The notes under the pieces: generated by a model | Seen by the model: the letters and a program-made list of their open reading frames with translations, nothing else | Databases searched by the model: none | What the model was told of the DNA's origin: nothing | Part shown: positions 1 to 12,930 of the stretch, one piece after another | Numbering within the stretch: the first letter of the stretch is position 1 | Layout: the number at the start of each line of letters is the position of its first letter | Assembly: GCA_025331565.1 (NCBI GenBank) | Contig: JAFREQ010000011.1 | Coordinates: 10,498,001-10,562,000 of the forward strand | Direction of reading: 5' to 3' | Length of the DNA: 64,000 nt | From: Holacanthus passer | Taxonomy: Eukaryota > Chordata > Actinopteri > Pomacanthidae | Translations under genes and position numbers: made by a program

Positions 1-1813
1 GGACTGGGTAGGCATGCAGCAGAGAGAGAAACTTAGAATGAGATGAGAAGGAGGGGGAAGAGAACGAGAGCGAGAGCTGAGTGAGATCTAAGCAGGGAAA
101 CAATAGAGACTGAATCATGGGGAGGGGGCGTTGTACTTCTCTTAATCATCCCAGGACCCCAGTCTGACACAAGACTGGTTATTACTTCACAAAACTGACT
201 GACTGTAGATTTGAACAGTAGAGCTATCACAAGACGGCCAAAAACGTATCATTCAAAATTATCATTAATGGATTACACAATGTGTAATTGACACAACAAT
301 TTTAATAATTGATCGATCATTGAAGGCATCTATGAAGAAAAAAGGCCTAACATTTGCTGTTTCCAGCTTCTCATTTGAGGATTTGCTTCTTTCCCATGTT
401 TTTATATCACAAATCACATCTCTTACAGTTTTAGACTAGTGTTTCAACTATATTCATATTTAGAAATCCCTCATTTAGAGATCAGGGAAACTGTGATGGG
501 CATTAATCTCTATTTTATAACATTTAATAGACTGCACAATTAAGCAACTGATTGCAAAATAATTAAAATAATAGTTAGCTGGAGCCCTAAATGACCTTCA
601 CAAACAGTGACTCCAAATCGGAACATTTTATTTCTAAATATCTGGGCTGAGAAAGAGAAAACTTGACAAACAGATTGCTGGATTTTAGCCCATTATATAA
701 TGACTATCTTGCATCAACTAAGAGCATCTAGATTCAATTTACAGAGAAGCAAAAATATCTACAGTAAAACAACGTCCACATTGTTCACCATGAAACTTTG
801 ATGCTTTGTGACAAAACAGATCTCATGAGCAGCTTTGATTTAATATCTATTAGTATTACAGCCTGAGACATCAGTGGTGTACTTCTATTTGAGCTCGCTG
901 TAGTGAGGACTGTAATGTCTCTTCTAAATAAGTATGACTGCAAACTAATTTCCCTGAATATTACACTATATATATAAAAAAAATGCGTCATCCCACTCCT
1001 TCACCTGTGTGCCGTGCTGCAAAACCTCACTTTCTACTCCTTACCCCACCCTCCGTCTTTATACCAACCTGGCTAGCAGTGGAAGCACACTCAACCCTCC
1101 CCACCCCATCCCCTCCTCACTCAGCCCAGTACAGGAGGATGCTGTGTCATCAGAGACTGAGGACTCAGACAGAGCACTAAAGCCTGGCCCTCGCTCTAAT
1201 TTACTACACCCTGAAAAAAAAGGCACTGGAGAGGAGGCGGCGAGAGGAAGGGAGAGGGGAAAAGGAGAGTAATGGACAGAGACACACACACACACACACA
1301 CAGATGGAGATGGTGGGATAGGAACATAATCTAATGGTGTGTACAGTGCTACATGGTGAGATTCAGAGGCGACTGCTGCTTTAGCCATGAGCTCCCCTTG
1401 TGCGCTCGCTAGTAGCTGAACAGACGCCTGAACAGAAATGACTCCTCTTATTATACTGTCAACAAAAACGCCACGTTCAGGAAGAGAATGACATCTCTGC
1501 ATCAACAAAACCCGAAAGCTGTTCAAACTGCAGCCGCCGATTGAAGTCGAATCATGTTAACACAGATGTGTGCATGTGCACCGTGCGAGCTAAAACGCTA
1601 GTGTGCCCTCCATCCATCCCGTCCTGGTCTTCCTGCATGACCACGGCAGCTTTAACATTGCCTAATCACATCAGACATTTGAAAAGCCCAGGCAGTCCTC
1701 TCCCATCACAGGGGAAAACAAGAACTGCAACGCTGCATTTCTCTTCCTCACCACTGCCCCCTCTTCCTCTCTTTGATGCATGAGTGCTGTGATCAGGTTT
1801 CCTGCAGCTGACG

Positions 1814-1860
<47 letters not shown>

Positions 1861-4800
1861 AGCCACACTCATTGACATACAGTGCAATGGTGAGCGATAG
1901 GATGACTGTCGGTCGAGTAGAGGAGACGAGCAGCCTGAAAAGGTGAGGGGAGAATCAGCAGAGGAGGAATAGATGCTAACCATGAACATACTCAGAGGCT
2001 CTTCCTCAGGTGTGAGAGAGGACAAATGCATTAGTGTATTAGTTACATGATTGATATGAATGATATTAAGATGCAGAGGGAAGATGAGGTCTTAGCCTGT
2101 GACTCTTGAACTTGCTGACACAACACATGGATGGGTATGATGAAGTTAGCAGATCTTGACTAAGCTCATCTGGGAACCTATTGGCTATCAATGATTTAGG
2201 CTGTTTAGCCTCTGGGGGAAACAGCCAAGCCTCATGTAGCCAGTGGATATCTGGATAACAGATAATGGATATCCGGGCCAAGACTTCCTCGCCTGTGTGC
2301 CAATCATTGTTTACAGTCTGATTAGTAGCTTCAGTTTCGAACTCGACAACTCGACATTTCAGCTAATCTATATAAACAGATATCTGCATATGAATGCAAA
2401 TAAATTTAGAAAAAGCTCATAAAAAGCTAAATCCTCGTCAGACAATAGCCGATGGGTTTGCTCTCACACTGACTGCATACAACCAAAGCCCACCCTGGCA
2501 TGATTGGTCAATACCACTCAGACTACAAATGGAAAATGTAACACTTCTGATAACAAAATCCTGTCCCCTGCCCACAAATTCTGCAATCATATGCACATGC
2601 ACATATCTGTTTACAGCGATTATGACTATGATTACTAAACTATGAAGAAAAGTAAGAACCTATGAACTAAAAAACACAATGGGGCAAGAAATAGCCTAAT
2701 AGTTAGATAAGATATTTAGCTGGCAATCTAAGAGCTAAGAACCCCTCCTTCCCTTTTAAAATTTCCTAAAAACATGCCCTTAAGCAAGGCACTGTAGCCA
2801 TAACTGCACCAGTGCAACTGCCAAAAAATAAAGGACTACAGTTGTGATGGGATTCTGCGAGTCTGATCTATGTGTATATCCTGCAACTACTTTCCAAGGT
2901 CATGGATTTATTTTTTAATGATTAACAAAAATGTGATAATAATTAGCTGTCAAATGACAATGAAGCCCCCTTTTACACGTGCTAACATTCATTATGCAGA
3001 CATATTCAACATCCTGAGGTTTCCTGCAGCAATTATCCAACAATACAAACAATTATTCTGCAGCTAAAGAAGTTTTCACTAATCTATAAGACTGTGACCA
3101 GTGGCACACAATTCTGACCAAAATCATTTGGAAATAGCATTCATTTTATAGATGAAGTAGCTCTTGTTTCAGAGTGTAACCCTGCCCATACCAATAATGT
3201 AGATGTTATCATATTCCACAACTCCTGCCAATAACAATCTGAGAAAAAGATGAATTGCGAGTCCATATGTGTTTTCTATGTTCTGGGCGGTGAGGGCATG
3301 AGAATGTATATATACTGTATATGCCTTTATTATTAAATGAATATTTCAGAAACACAAAACATATGTTTGTCTCATCATTTGAATTTAATGATTTGATAAC
3401 ATTTCGAAATCTGAACATACCAATTCAATTATTTGAGCAAACTAGAAATCAGTTAACTCATAACCCACCACAGGCTCTCAGGTTCTAATCCTGGCTCCAT
3501 GGAGATAATGTGCGCATGAAATTTATTCATCACAGAGGTCAAAGAGGTTAAGAAAACAAATGGTATCCTTTGCAAAAGAATAGTCAGTACCATCATAGTG
3601 TAAATGAGGAAGAGAGGCACATTCAGAATGTTGATTGTTTCTTACATTAACTATAAGAAACAGTGCTTTGAAACTTTGTACAGAAAGTACAAATTGATGG
3701 ATTGTATAAGAAATAGAAAAGCTTTCTGACTCCTTCCTATTATTTACCATGTTTACTCTTCTGGATGAGCTTTGTTTTTTACATAGAGCCAATCTGTCTA
3801 ATCAACTATCCAAAAGCATTATTTTGAAATCATCATATTTTGTTAGATATCATTTTCTCAAAGTAGCCTCTTGTGTACACACACCATCACACATATCCAC
3901 ACATATGGCCAAGACAACAAGGAGGCATGTGAGTGGAGGCCATGATAAACAACTCTGCAGCAACTTTCCTTCCATCAAAAAGCGAGACGCCACAGAGGAA
4001 AGTAAGGAGAGGCTAAGAAGCACGCACTGGGTAATAAGCAAAGTGGGGAAGGATAATAAGACAAGAATGCAGCCCTTCCTGTGGCCACCACTGAACTAAG
4101 GCTGCAGATCAATAGATCACAAAAGGCACATACACTTGATAGTTTCATCCGCCCTATGAGGGAGTGCTGCTGGCTGAGATTGCAGGTCCTGCTGACTGGG
4201 CTTGTTGCTGCTGTACAGGCCGCGGATTCTCTTACACATTACCACTGCCACCACACAGGAGACTGGCTACTCCACCCGTCTACACAGCTGAAGGTACTAC
4301 ATCATACTCCTGCCCTTTTTTCTCCACTTCCTGTCCTCTCCTGCCATCTTCTGTATTCACTCCTCAATCCTCTTTCGCTAGTGCAGAGCCAGGCTAGAGT
4401 TTGAGTGGTGTGGGGCAGATGCCTAAATTGTCCTGAAATCTTGTCTGTTTTTTTTCTGTAAAAAATACTTGTAGATCCTAATCTTGCTACGAATTTTCCA
4501 GCGTACACATGCAAACATAAGGGCCGATGCTCTGTCAAAATCTTAGTTGTGGTTTAAGGTTTAGGAGGGGTTCACTTAAACCCCATTACTGTATCACCAG
4601 AAGCTGCGGTTTAAACTGCACCTGTGGTTTAGTCTGAACTCGATGACTGTGTAGAAATCAGCTTAACTCCTCTAGTGGTCATTGTTTCAATACTTTGCCT
4701 TCAACCTGCATCAGACATTAATTGAGGTTTAAGGTCATAAAGTTCAGTATAAGGACAGATTTATACAGCACAGATCATTTTGTTAATTTCTAAAATTTCA

Positions 4801-6142
4801 AATCTTTCGCTGTGTATGGTTTTTTTTAAGGCAACACTATATCAAGTGGCAAACTTATACAATGAAAGGCATCAATTCCTCCTCAAATCATTTTTGATGC
4901 CAGAAACAGGATTACTGATTATCTGACAAAGATAACAGTTGAGGATTGAAAGAGGACATGTGGTCAGTCTGCTAGTAATTTATAAGTCACAGAAGTAAAC
5001 GATCAGAAATGTATTGTCAGACCACTACAGTTTTGGTGTAAGCTATTAGTATTTGTCAGATTATTGATACTGTTTTCAGGTTTCATATAGGAAAAAACTT
5101 AATGGTTGCTCACTTAATGTGATTCACTGGTGGAACTAAATTCATTATCAATGTTGCATCGAGTCATCAGGCATGGTCCAGAGTGACAATCTCTGTAATC
5201 ATGCACACAACATCACTCGCATTGATTAATTGTACACAACGTGGAAATGTGAACAACGTTGGAAACATTGCAGAACACAATGCAGATCAAATCACAGCAA
5301 CACAGATAAAATGATGATAACAGTGATAATTAATTGCCCCAGTGAATGCTGGGAAGCCATCAGACACACCTACTCCCAGTGTGCTACATCATGATGGGGT
5401 TGTCTAACACACCTGCATTGGGCAGCTCAGAGACTCGGTGGGACAGAACGATCAGATCCACCGCTGCATTTTAGATCCCTGTAAGTTCTGGTTTAGCTGG
5501 ACCTGTTCTAAACCACAGCTAACAAAGTGTGTTTTGTCAGAAAGAATAAAGGTGAATTTCATCCCCTCCAGCTGTTACGTCATCTTTACCATGTATTAAT
5601 GCAGATAATTAATCAACGCTGCAGAAAACCTTTATGAGAATTACCACTGCCAGAGAAGTGAATTTCACAACAACCCTGCAGTGTTGCAGGAGCCAAGCAA
5701 CTATGTCCCTCTGTCTCAGCTGTGCTTTGACTGTACAGGTCTACTAAAAAACCTACAGGCCTTGTATGATCTCCTGTGCACCTTAATAATGTAACAACCG
5801 TCTCTCAGCCCCTGTAGCAGTGAGTAATAATGTACTCAAATGCTCTTAAATGCTTCAAGGTCATCTTTGCTATCATGATATCCCTGTGTCTCCCCTGAAT
5901 ACAATAACTTCCATTTTGACTGAAATTGATATGAAACCTGAGTCTGTGATGACAGTGAATTACATATTACCTATGTGTATTGCATGGTTATTTTACAATA
6001 ATGGGAATTTCACATGAGAAAAATGTAAAGATTTGGCCAGTTGACTAACGCACCTATAAAGATTTAAAAGGCTTTCAAAGTTCTCACTACCTATAAATCG
6101 GGGTCAAATTGGGAGGTGCATTTGCCCTGTGTGACAACTCAC
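1..6142 (-). other. scn8a intron following the first coding exon (incomplete)
   Basis: No exon with recognisable coding sequence was found on either strand. The stretch contains AC microsatellites at about 1282-1302 and 1817-1858. A short piece near 541-592 resembles the end of the fish dispersed element present at 59.6 kb. Most open frames here are short or derive from the CA repeats. Confidence 0.6.
1817..1858. repeat. (AC)21 microsatellite
   Basis: An uninterrupted run of 21 AC dinucleotides in the scn8a intron. A shorter AC run lies at 1282-1302. Confidence 0.95.
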
Positions 6143-6424
6143 TTTCTTGTTCAGGTAGAACGGGTCCAAGTCCTCCAGCGGTGTGGCCGCCATTCCACTA
6201 GGAATATCGCCGTAGATGAAGGGCAGGCTCTTCCCAGCCTCCAGGTCACTGTTGGGTTTGATCTCATTCTCGTCAGAAGTGTCGCGGTGACTACTGTCCG
6301 ATCTGGGCTTGGGTGGCTTCTTGTTCTTCTCTTCATTGATGCGCCTCTCGATGTTAGCGAGCGACTCCGGGGTGAATTTCTTGAAGCTGTCAGGTCCTGG
6401 GGGTGCAAGAAGGGGTGCGGCCAT
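6143..6424 (-). CDS. scn8a: Voltage-gated sodium channel alpha subunit, first coding exon (partial gene)
   Basis: This exon encodes the first 94 residues of a Nav1 channel pore-forming subunit, which carries the fast sodium current of neurons in the plasma membrane. The translation starts MAAPLLAPPGPDSFKKFTPE, continues with the family segment SLANIERRI and ends with LPFIYGDIP and DPFYLNKK, all typical of the cytoplasmic N terminus before domain I. The ATG at 6424 has A at -3 and G at +4. The exon begins after a polypyrimidine-AG acceptor (first base 6433) and ends at a GTGAGT donor just below 6143, phase 0. Full channels have about 1950 residues, so over 95 percent of the protein lies left of position 1; no further channel exon was seen in 1-6142. 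The charged, gapped stretch after the ERRI motif and the neighbouring atf1/dip2b genes favour SCN8A (Nav1.6) over other paralogues. Which teleost duplicate (scn8aa or scn8ab) is not resolved. Confidence 0.9.
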
Positions 6425-6432
6425 GTTTTCAT
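6151..6432 (-). other. Overlapping upstream reading frame in scn8a exon 1
   Basis: An ATG at 6432, eight bases upstream of the channel start, opens a second frame of 93 codons. It covers almost the whole coding exon and stops at 6151, just before the splice donor. The frame is arginine- and serine-rich and resembles no family I know, so it is more likely a regulatory upstream ORF, or chance, than a protein gene. Its start lies one base inside the exon, so every transcript using this acceptor would carry it. Confidence 0.35.
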
Positions 6433-7397
6433 CCTGCAGCTATTTCCTCTTTATTTGTTTTCCATCCCAGACATCCAGCTCTGAGAGGAAGAGAGGGACA
6501 CAGAGTGAGGAAGTGAGGAAGAGTGAACATAAGATACAACAAGATATAAAAGAGGAGAATAGGAAAAAATCATCCTCTAAAATAATCATGTTTTTAATCG
6601 AGTGTCATTTTTCTAACACTGACAGGGCAACAAAGGGTTATGATTAAAATGGTTGCAATATTTATATGTTCGACCCCTTTTCAGTTTCAGCGTTGCTCAA
6701 AGCCTCACAGATGGAATTTACTAGTTCTGCCAGAGAAAGCAAACAAAGCAAAATAAAGCTGAAAAAGTGCAAACATTTGGAACATGGGCCAGTAGGCACT
6801 ATTTCTGCTCCCTCCATCAACCTTAATGACTAAAGCACCAGTCCTGTATCCCCCAAAAGCTAAATTCAGGTACCCAGCACATACAGTGGACAGCACTGAA
6901 ATCCCTTTTGCAACAGCAATGAGATGTGTCAAGTTTCTCTTCTTGTGTTTATGCTCACAAATGATGGGCTCTTTATCCCAACAGGAACTCATCTGTCTGA
7001 ATCTCTTTCACAAGTATCTTACATGTCATTTTGCAATATTTCTTTGTTAGGACATTTCTTTTATATCTAACCATGCCAAAAGGCAGCATTTGCACACCAG
7101 CTCACACAAACCTATTATCTGCTACCTGCCCAGTGCAAAACGAAAAAAACACACCCAGATATTTATGCTGGATGTATAAGTAAAGTTGGCATGTTTATGA
7201 TCAATGTAAGAACCGCATACATTGATACTGTATATAAAGGCACATTACTGTGAATTGGTTTTGGAGTTTACTTCTGTCATCTACTTATAATATCCAGTAA
7301 ACTGTATAACAGATGAAGCATAAAAATTAATGTGAATTTGTGGTAAAGAAATGAATAGTTGGGGTTTGTGGCATGACAATAATTCAAATGCTGACAG

Positions 7398-8000
7398 TTA
7401 AAGGTGGGGGTGAGTCATTCTAATCCAATAGACTTTTTGTCAAATTCAGCAAATATCTCCTCGAGGTCAGCTAGCTGTCTGTTCTGTGTGAGCGCTGGAA
7501 AAAATAAATCTGCTGTTTGTACACAGCCCTGGCTCTGTAAATGGGAAACAAAGGGGCTCGGGCTGAGCCACACAACAATATTGCAGAGAAACAGCAGCAG
7601 GTGGGGTTGGTGCTCGTGCACAGGACATGTTAACAACATAATGTGTTAACAACATAATGTATTAACATGGTAATGTGTTAACATGGGTGAGGCTTTCCCA
7701 CAATGGAGAGACCTCCGAGTCCTCCGTTTCTCCTTGATAGGCGGGTGACATTAGTGTTTCTATGTTTTGCCAACATAATGTTTCTGTGTCAGGCAACGTT
7801 TAGTTATTTGCCCACACAAATTCTGCTTACTTTCTAGTTTGCCAGGCTATGCTGTTGATGTGATGTTAGCGATAGTAGCAGGAGAGCTGTGAGCGTTGCT
7901 GTCTGGAGCTGCTGTGCTGGCTTTAAGAAAGCATCTCGTCCTCTCTGCATGTCGGCTGCACGTCCATGAATTTCTCGAGAATGACTCACCCCACCTTTAA
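7398..8000. mobile_element. Nonautonomous DNA transposon with TTAA ends, about 603 bp
   Basis: The two ends are inverted copies: TTAAAGGTGGGGGTGAGTCA at the left and, read on the other strand, TTAAAGGTGGGGTGAGTCAT at the right, differing by one G. Both termini carry TTAA, consistent with a TTAA target duplication as made by piggyBac-type transposases. The interior has no plausible transposase frame, so this is a MITE-like derivative. It lies in the presumed 5' intron of scn8a and contains a 16-bp tandem repeat at 7629-7690. Superfamily assignment is inferred from the TTAA only. Confidence 0.7.
7629..7690. repeat. 16-bp tandem repeat inside the TTAA element
   Basis: Nearly four units of the form GTTAACAACATAATGT; the later units are diverged (TATTAACATGGTAATG and GTTAACATGGGTGA). 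The unit contains GTTAAC, a HpaI-like palindrome. Confidence 0.8.
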
Positions 8001-10538
8001 TTTGTTGAACAGTATGCTGAGCTGACTTCAAAATACATTCACTATGATTATGAGCATTTGTTGCTCTGTGTGACAAACACATCCACCTGCTCTTTTTTGG
8101 CTTGAAAAAAAAAATCAAACCTTTCCAAATGTTGCCTGTCCCACATTGATCATATGAAACAACACACCCAACGCAAGCCAAAGTGTGCATTCTGACCAAA
8201 GCAATGACTCCACACAGGACACTTTAATAATTATTCATTTCCAAATAATAATCATTCATAACTGCTGAAGTGTGTCAAAACATTGTCCATAAATTATTGC
8301 TGAAAATGATTCAACCTCTGGGGCTCTGACTCACTGTTTAAACAGTAAGGTTGTAATAACATCAACTGCATCTCTCCAGGCTCCTACAACAGATGAATGT
8401 CTTCCCCCAGTTGGCTGATGGCCATGCTGTTTGACACACCATATTTGACAGTCAAGTCACAGTTCAGGCCATCAAAATACAGACAGTGTGTGCAACATTC
8501 AGTGAAACAACAACAAGGGTACAGACCTGGAAATGAATCAGAAAGAAGTCAGACATCCAGCAGCAGATAGATCCAGCACAACCAACCAGGAGAGGGATGA
8601 AGTCCCATTCAAGTAACCCAACCTCGGCTCAACCTCCAAGTCTCCTTCCACCAATGCTACACCAATTGATCTACCGTCAAGGTGATTCAAAGCAGGATGC
8701 AATAGCATGGCCACTACATTTCACACATGAGGCTGGGATGATCCTAAAAACAGGCAGAACTGAAAGACGACCCGGAGAAACTGCCTCAAATTCTGCAGAA
8801 TGATGCGTTCGATGTCCGCTAACTCACTAGATCGCACGAGACGGCATCAACACTCTTGACACATTTTAAATATAAAACACTTAAACAGTTCTGTTAAAAT
8901 CCGTCCGGGAATAAAAACCGATGCATGATGAAAACTAAGAACTCTGGCTGCCTCGTTTGCCTCATAAAAAAAAAGAGAAAAGACCGTCCGGCTGAGCAGC
9001 GTCTCAGCTCCTGCGCTGCGTCCTCTGTGCGGAGCAAAGACACACAAACGCACCACGGCTTCCGTCCCGTCACCTGGAGAAAAAAAAAATCCTCCAACCT
9101 GGTCTATATGATGATCTGATGGAGAGACACGGTGCTGGAGAGGAGGAGGAGGAGGAGGAGGAGGTCGTATCAGAGTCACATGGGCCGCCGAAGAGCTCCT
9201 GCAGTGATGTCTTAATCACTAAATGTGAGATATGGGTCCACATCCACAGCATCAGCCACAATATGTGAGCAAGTCCAGCATTTACTGTTAGGAAAACATG
9301 AGTATTATAGAGGCCCTCAAATAACCCCTGTATATGTATAGGAGTGGGTGTGAGCTCAGGTTGAGTTATGATGTCCTGAGTGGAAATTTGGATGAGTTAT
9401 TCTAATTAAATTCTAAGGAGGAGAACCAGACATCCAAGCATCATTATAGAGATAAACACATATAAAGAAGTTGCTCCAGTGTTGGATGACTTCACACTGT
9501 ATTTCCTATCAATGTCTTTCATTGCCTGACAGTGATTTGCAGCCTATCTAGTCCTCGGTGAAGTCCACAGTTTAATACCGAGGCGCGCCGTTGTCCTATA
9601 GGGCCAAAGCCTAAAATACTGCAGTGTGGTTTATTGCTGCTATAGGCTCTAACTAACAAACTCATAGTAGGTCAGTTGAATGCACAAACCATGTCCTGAC
9701 AACACAAGCCTGGCTTCAACTCGAAAGAGCCCAAAGCACATCTGCACAACCCAGTTTTAAACTTAAAAGGGTGGGGGAGAAAATTTGCAGCAAAATAAAG
9801 AGAAACTAAAGCAGCCTTCGGGTTATATCACAGCCTCATATGTAATGCGACAGAGATCAGAGACTCCATATGATGCAGGTGAAAAGATGTGTTGGGTTTT
9901 TTTTGTGGGACAGACTGCATGAAAATAGCAGGAAAAGGGTGCCTTTGAGGACTGCCAAACTAAAGACGCACCTACCTCCTCATAGTCTTGCATGAGGGAG
10001 GGGGGCGCAGAGGTGGAGTGTGAGTGTGTGTGTGTGTTGGGGGGGGGATAAACTATCATAGTTATATAGCGAGAAAAAAAAATTGCAATGATTTTGCAAG
10101 AGGCGCATTATTGGTGCACTTGGAGCCTCCAGGCTGGATGCTGAGACCAGACCCAGAAGTTTGACGTGATCTCACTCCTGCATCCCATATGCGTATGTTT
10201 CCCATCCTGACACAGTGAAATGTCATCCCATCCAGCGGCAGGCCAACACCCCAAAATAACCAGCTGTCTTGTTTTCCCACCACGTCGCATCACAAATCTT
10301 CCCCACGTTTAAAGAAGAAGAAGAAAAAAACCTCACACCATCCTCACTTTGAACTGATAAGCTCGCATTACATGTTAGTGCATGTGCTGGCGAGGAGCCC
10401 TGCACAGCCGCCAGGAAAAGATGCTGAGAGAGGGACCGGCTCTGCGGCACTGGGATGCGGTCAGTCGACAAAGTGCTACTGCGATCCGTCCCACCACACC
10501 AAATATGAGGCAAAGCAGAAAACAGATTGTCTACTTAC

Positions 10539-10670
10539 TTTTTCTCGCATTAACACAAATCCAGACAGCTGTCAGCGAACTGCAGATGTAGAAAAGAGTG
10601 GAGAGTAACTGCGGCTGTCGCCATATTGTTGCTGCTATCTTCCTTCCCAGTGCGTGCGGCTCCCCTGCAT
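10539..10670 (-). other. Candidate noncoding first exon and promoter of scn8a
   Basis: On the minus strand a GC-rich segment containing an ATGGCG element (YY1-like) is followed by a strong donor, GAGAAAAA then GTAAGT, at 10538. If joined to the acceptor at 6433 it would supply the 5' leader. The upstream boundary is a guess because no transcript start can be read. It is supported by the splice signal, local CG content and position; the alternative is an unrelated CpG patch. Confidence 0.35.
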
Positions 10671-12893
10671 AATTGATGACTCTCAGCAAATTGTTAGGGA
10701 GTGTCGGTAACTGCCTTTAGTTTCAATAACGGACAAGAGACCGCAGCATCGTAAGCAGAAAAAAAAAAAAAAACACCGTTCACTGTTTGGAACAACAGTC
10801 ATTGATATTCTGGCTGGATTGAGATTGTTTTCATCTGCTCTGACATAATAATAACATAGGTGTGTGATTACATGTTGTTTTTATAATTACACCTGGAAGT
10901 TATAAGAAAAGAAAGAAAGCTCATAATTGGAGTTTATGTAAGCTTTAAAACATAATGTGATGGTACCATAACCTGAAAGCCCACAATTGACTCATTCTTG
11001 ATATAGGTTCAAAAATTAAAGGTTAATACCAAATTTGTGAACTGATTTGACTTTGACCAAAAATAATGAATTCAAAAGTTTTTATTTTCATACAAACCAG
11101 AGCCTACAAATGTGTGACTTTTAAGGTATAAAACGACACAATACCAGGACCCTAAAACCAAAGCAACTGAATGGGATTCACCCATCATTCATTTAAATAT
11201 CTATATCTGGGCTTTTCCTTCTCTTACATGTCAAAATGGCTTCTGTTAAAAAGGATGATCCTACTATTACAATTGGACATTGGTTCATGTGTCCCACCAT
11301 TCCTCCAATCCACATTCATCCAACCCCCACCAAAATGGCCTTTCCATATGATGTTTGTTATCTGTAATTTTGACTTTGGATTCCTACATTTTGAAATCCA
11401 GAACTACTTTCACCAGGAACTTTTTTTCTGTCACGCAGAACTACTTTTCCTATCATACCACCAAAGATGCACTGTGACAAAAGATGACGCATTACAAGCT
11501 GCGCCAAATTGTCTGCACTTCCTGTCTCCTAAGTGGCCATGGTCAGAAGTGTTGGAAGCCATGTGAACATCATGTGGATGGATGAAAGCAGATTGGGTCG
11601 TGAGATAAACAAAACAAAACAATGCTAGATACAGTACAATGTTTGTCTGCTAGCGTAATGCGCTTAAAATTATTACAGAGCATCTTTGGATCTGTGTTCA
11701 GATCTCGCGAGATTGTGGTGCTGAGACAGGTGATATTTCTGCCCGTAGAATATAATTTTAGTGTCAGAATGTTTGGAACATATGCAGCTTGTGAAAATGG
11801 GTCCAATATTTACTGTGATGACTATGGAGCGAAAGAACTGGTCATAATATCTGCTCATGTTCACTTCTCCCATTGGAGTGAGTAGACTCAGGACCTGGTC
11901 TCCTAAAGGGCACAGGGCAGTGGAGAAACCCACATGACACAGATACAGGAAATGAATCTGAAGTATGTTGCTGACTCACTGTTTGGTGTTAGCATACAGA
12001 TAAAGGACCTAGCTAGCTAGCTCAGCATTTGTGTTTCATGCTCTTTGCCGTCAGCGTGGTCTACACAGTGAGCACAGTCTCCTTATGTTGATGTCAAAGA
12101 TATAGAAATGACTACTTATTTTTGTTTTAGACATATGTTCTGTTTTAAGTTGTAAAGTTGCAAAAGGAGAAATGGTCTTTCAAAAATCTGTCAAGTATTA
12201 TGAAAAAAATACAATACAAGAGACAAAGCTTTAGAGAAAACTCAGGTCTTCAGCATCCATTTATCTTATGGATTTATGGCGAGTACAAGCCAACATCTTA
12301 GTCAATCATTAAGTTTTATTTTTCTTGTGCTTTATCCATTGACTGTGTCCAAACAAATCTGCAGTGTGGCAGGTCAACTATTTTCAGGTCAACGCCGAAC
12401 AGCGAGTCAGCAGTGGAATAGATCAGACAGCACCAGAAGGAAGGATAGAAACTTTAGAAGAGCAGCTCCACAAGAATTCAGAAATGCAGTTAGATTTCAG
12501 ATGAATGTAGTCGGCATTTCCTGCAATGCTGTCATGTTCCCTCGAGAGACGTCAAAAGCTTATGGTGATCGCAAATCGTTTAGTGCCTGTTTGCAACTGC
12601 GGAAGAATTCAACTCAAGCCATTCAAAGATCCTCCTCCTACACTAAGGTCACTTTTTGACAGAAACTCTCAGCAATCCAGGCATTTCTCGGAGGCGATCG
12701 GGCATTATAATAGATTGGTAACTATGGTTTCTCAGAATGTCTCCATCAAGATAGTGGAGTTCAACAGTCATTGAAGCTTTCTTTATTGTAATAAATGTGT
12801 ATGTGTAATGTTTAACTTATATTTTAAAATGCATATATTTGTATCCTTCACCTTATTGTTTGCACAATCTTGCACCTTATCTGTTTGCACAAG

Positions 12894-12930
12894 TCTCACA
12901 GCATAATATACTGTATATTATACTGTGAGA
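12894..12930. repeat. Near-perfect 37-bp palindrome
   Basis: Two 17-base arms, TCTCACAGCATAATATA and the inverse of TCTCACAGTATAATATA, flank a three-base loop and differ at one pair. The sequence could extrude a hairpin. It is followed by CA/GT-rich sequence typical of repeat debris. Confidence 0.85.

Larger units (their letters stand above)
6434..10538 (-). other. Presumed scn8a 5' intron with GC-richer patches
   Basis: This stretch separates the first coding exon from a candidate noncoding exon near 10.6 kb. It holds the TTAA element at 7398-8000, a GGA-repeat at about 9137-9164 and a G/T-rich tract near 10020-10046. The segment about 8800-9200 is richer in CG dinucleotides than its surroundings. 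It could hold an alternative 5' noncoding exon or promoter, as is known for mammalian SCN8A, but no splice site proves it. Confidence 0.4.

Noticed and set aside
1059..2031. Minus-strand frames rich in VCVCV
   Set aside because: They are translations of AC microsatellites.
3440..3500. GGTTCTAATCC resembling a tRNA B box
   Set aside because: No A box at the right spacing and no cloverleaf; at most a fragment of a SINE.
8847..9261. Overlapping frames on both strands in a CG-rich patch
   Set aside because: Open frames are expected in GC-rich sequence; none has motifs. The patch may be regulatory instead.
11171..12774. Plus-strand frames of 127-131 codons between scn8a and mettl7a
   Set aside because: No family resemblance, no splice-supported partner exons; likely chance or decayed repeat.
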